NCBI GenBank assembly: GCA_964598005.1
Contig: CAZRAL010000043.1
Location: 1 to 23,637 of the forward strand
From: CAZRAL01 sp964598005
GTDB lineage: Bacteria > Pseudomonadota > Gammaproteobacteria > Burkholderiales > Usitatibacteraceae
Length of the DNA: 23,637 nt
Direction: 5' to 3'
This document shows positions 22,550-23,637 of the stretch, in pieces. Position numbers and translations under genes: made by a program. The notes beneath the pieces were generated by a model. The model saw nothing but the letters and a program-made list of their open reading frames with translations, made no database searches and was not told the DNA's origin. Within the stretch, counting starts at the first letter, position 1; the number at the start of each line of letters is the position of its first letter.

Positions 22550-23637
22550 TCAATAAGGCTGACGCACGATGTCTTTGGTCTGCGTAATCCCGTTTACCGA
22601 ATAGGTCATAACTCCCGTATCTGCATTGGTAAAGGTAAAGCTCATGCTCCCGACGGGAGGATTAACCAAAAACCTTGTGGTGTCGTAAGCAGTGCCTAAC
22701 CAGGGCGAACTGCTAGGCTGATACAGCGTGCCAGTGTAAGTATTACCGTTCCATGTTCCACCAGGCATGACAAACCAAGTCGGTTTGCCATTCTGGTCAT
22801 AGGTATACCATATAGGGAAAAGGGTTCGCTCTTGCTGCGCAATATTTACGCCCCAGCCATTCTGGGTCATGCCACCCCACCACAGATCGTTTATTTGTAA
22901 CCGGGGAGCGGTGTCAGCCGGGCCAAACAATTGGCGCTGAATGGATTTCTGGTCCTTAATACCATTAATAGTGTAAGTTACGCTCGCCGTATTAAGACTG
23001 CTATAACTGATCGTGGCGGTACCAACTGGTTTATTCACAGTGAACTTGGCAGTATCGTAAGCTGAAAACGGCGCAGCCGACGGCAAATACAAATCACCTG
23101 TGTATTGGGTAAAGTCGGCATTCCAACTGCCTCCCGGCATGGCATACCAGATGGGTTGCCCATTGTTATCGTAAACAAAGAAAACCACGAATTGCGTCAG
23201 CCCGTGCTGGGTGATGGACATACCCCAGCCGTTTTCCGCTGCACCAACCCACCACATATCGGTATAGTCAGGAACGCTTTGTGCTGCTACCGATAACGTA
23301 TGTGTGGCGCTGGCATTACCGGCGCTTGCAGTATAGACATGATTGCCAGCAGCTATAGCAGCAACCTTGCAATACGCTACCCCCACATCACTGCTACCTG
23401 GCAAAGCCTGCACCGGTACGGAAGTGCATCCCGGCAGGGGCGTCGAACCTTCGCTGAAGGTCGCAACTTTCTCAAGGTTCGTGCCTCGAATCTGGAGCGA
23501 CAACACTGCTGTCTGCCCCGCATTGGGGCGGATAGGGTTGCTGGCGATACCGAGGACCAGTGGTTTATCAATTGTAGTCTGGGGTGGTACCGGTGGTTGT
23601 GAATTTGGCGGGCACGCATTAGGCGGGATCGGTGTAT
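22550..23637 (-). CDS. Secreted protein with two tandem 112-residue Trp/Gly-rich repeats, 5' end beyond the window
   Basis: The frame stays open without a stop from 22550 to the window edge, so TTG 23506 is not a real start. Visible order from the N-terminal side: a proline-rich linker (IPPNACPPNSQPPVPPQ), an Ig/IPT-like beta segment (KPLVLGIASNPIRPNAG... with two Cys), then repeat 1 (23260-22925, DMWWVGAAENGWGMSITQ) and repeat 2 (22888-22553, DLWWGGMTQNGWGVNIAQ), each exactly 112 residues. Each contains NGWG, a VYDNNGQPIWYAMPGG-type strand pair and Y-TG-LY. Such repeats occur at the C-termini of exported proteins of betaproteobacteria and xanthomonads; I know no proven function. The enzymatic part, if any, lies upstream. 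Confidence 0.75.
   Translation of the reverse strand, partial: TPIPPNACPPNSQPPVPPQTTIDKPLVLGIASNPIRPNAGQTAVLSLQIRGTNLEKVATFSEGSTPLPGCTSVPVQALPGSSDVGVAYCKVAAIAAGNHVYTASAGNASATHTLSVAAQSVPDYTDMWWVGAAENGWGMSITQHGLTQFVVFFVYDNNGQPIWYAMPGGSWNADFTQYTGDLYLPSAAPFSAYDTAKFTVNKPVGTATISYSSLNTASVTYTINGIKDQKSIQRQLFGPADTAPRLQINDLWWGGMTQNGWGVNIAQQERTLFPIWYTYDQNGKPTWFVMPGGTWNGNTYTGTLYQPSSSPWLGTAYDTTRFLVNPPVGSMSFTFTNADTGVMTYSVNGITQTKDIVRQPY

Overview
The window looks like a chromosomal stretch of a Gram-negative bacterium, most likely a betaproteobacterium of the Burkholderiales/Nitrosomonadales type. The evidence is a TonB-dependent outer-membrane receptor, many Sec signal peptides, the divergent pmbA / darP-mog arrangement that I associate with that class, a SPINDLY/OGT-type glycosyltransferase, and moderate GC. 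No tRNA, rRNA, CRISPR array, phage or complete IS transposase is visible. The class is inference; the genes are mostly readable from motifs.

Region 1 (1-4810): a beta-propeller (kelch/galactose-oxidase-like) gene whose 5' end is broken or runs off in another frame. It is followed by a 103-bp MITE-like element and a 910-aa TPR + O-GlcNAc-transferase-like + C-terminal GT-A glycosyltransferase fusion. Between that gene and the convergent esterase sits a composite of short mobile elements: a MITE with a terminus at the stop codon, joined to a second element with 37-bp perfect inverted repeats.

Region 2 (4807-8460): a housekeeping block. darP, mog and an alpha/beta-hydrolase esterase form an overlapping minus-strand operon; pmbA (tldE) diverges from it. 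Downstream of pmbA are about 200 bp with no recognisable gene, then a second, 5'-trimmed copy of the same MITE.

Region 3 (8460-12184): exported proteins. A serine beta-lactamase-fold hydrolase is followed by a tight three-gene operon: an exported kinesin-light-chain-type TPR protein with a CGYC motif, a 130-aa BamE-like small exported protein, and a 195-aa exported protein with four cysteines. The last two have no function that I recognise, so this is the best candidate here for an undescribed small system.

Region 4 (12229-16960, minus strand): a PafA-type alkaline phosphatase in which every catalytic residue can be placed, with a candidate Pho box and a strong terminator upstream, and a large TonB-dependent receptor.

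Region 5 (17211-22014): cell-wall functions. dacB (PBP4) converges with a D-Ala-D-Ala dipeptidase; diverging from the latter is a MurA-family enolpyruvyl transferase outside the usual murA context, then a possible 21-codon small ORF and an AstE/AspA-type M14 zinc deacylase. Together they suggest periplasmic peptidoglycan trimming and D-Ala-D-Ala consumption beside a second route into UDP-MurNAc synthesis (inference).

Region 6 (22041-23637): a 110-aa unknown, a terminator, and the 3' part of a secreted protein with two tandem 112-residue Trp-rich repeats whose reading frame runs off the window edge.
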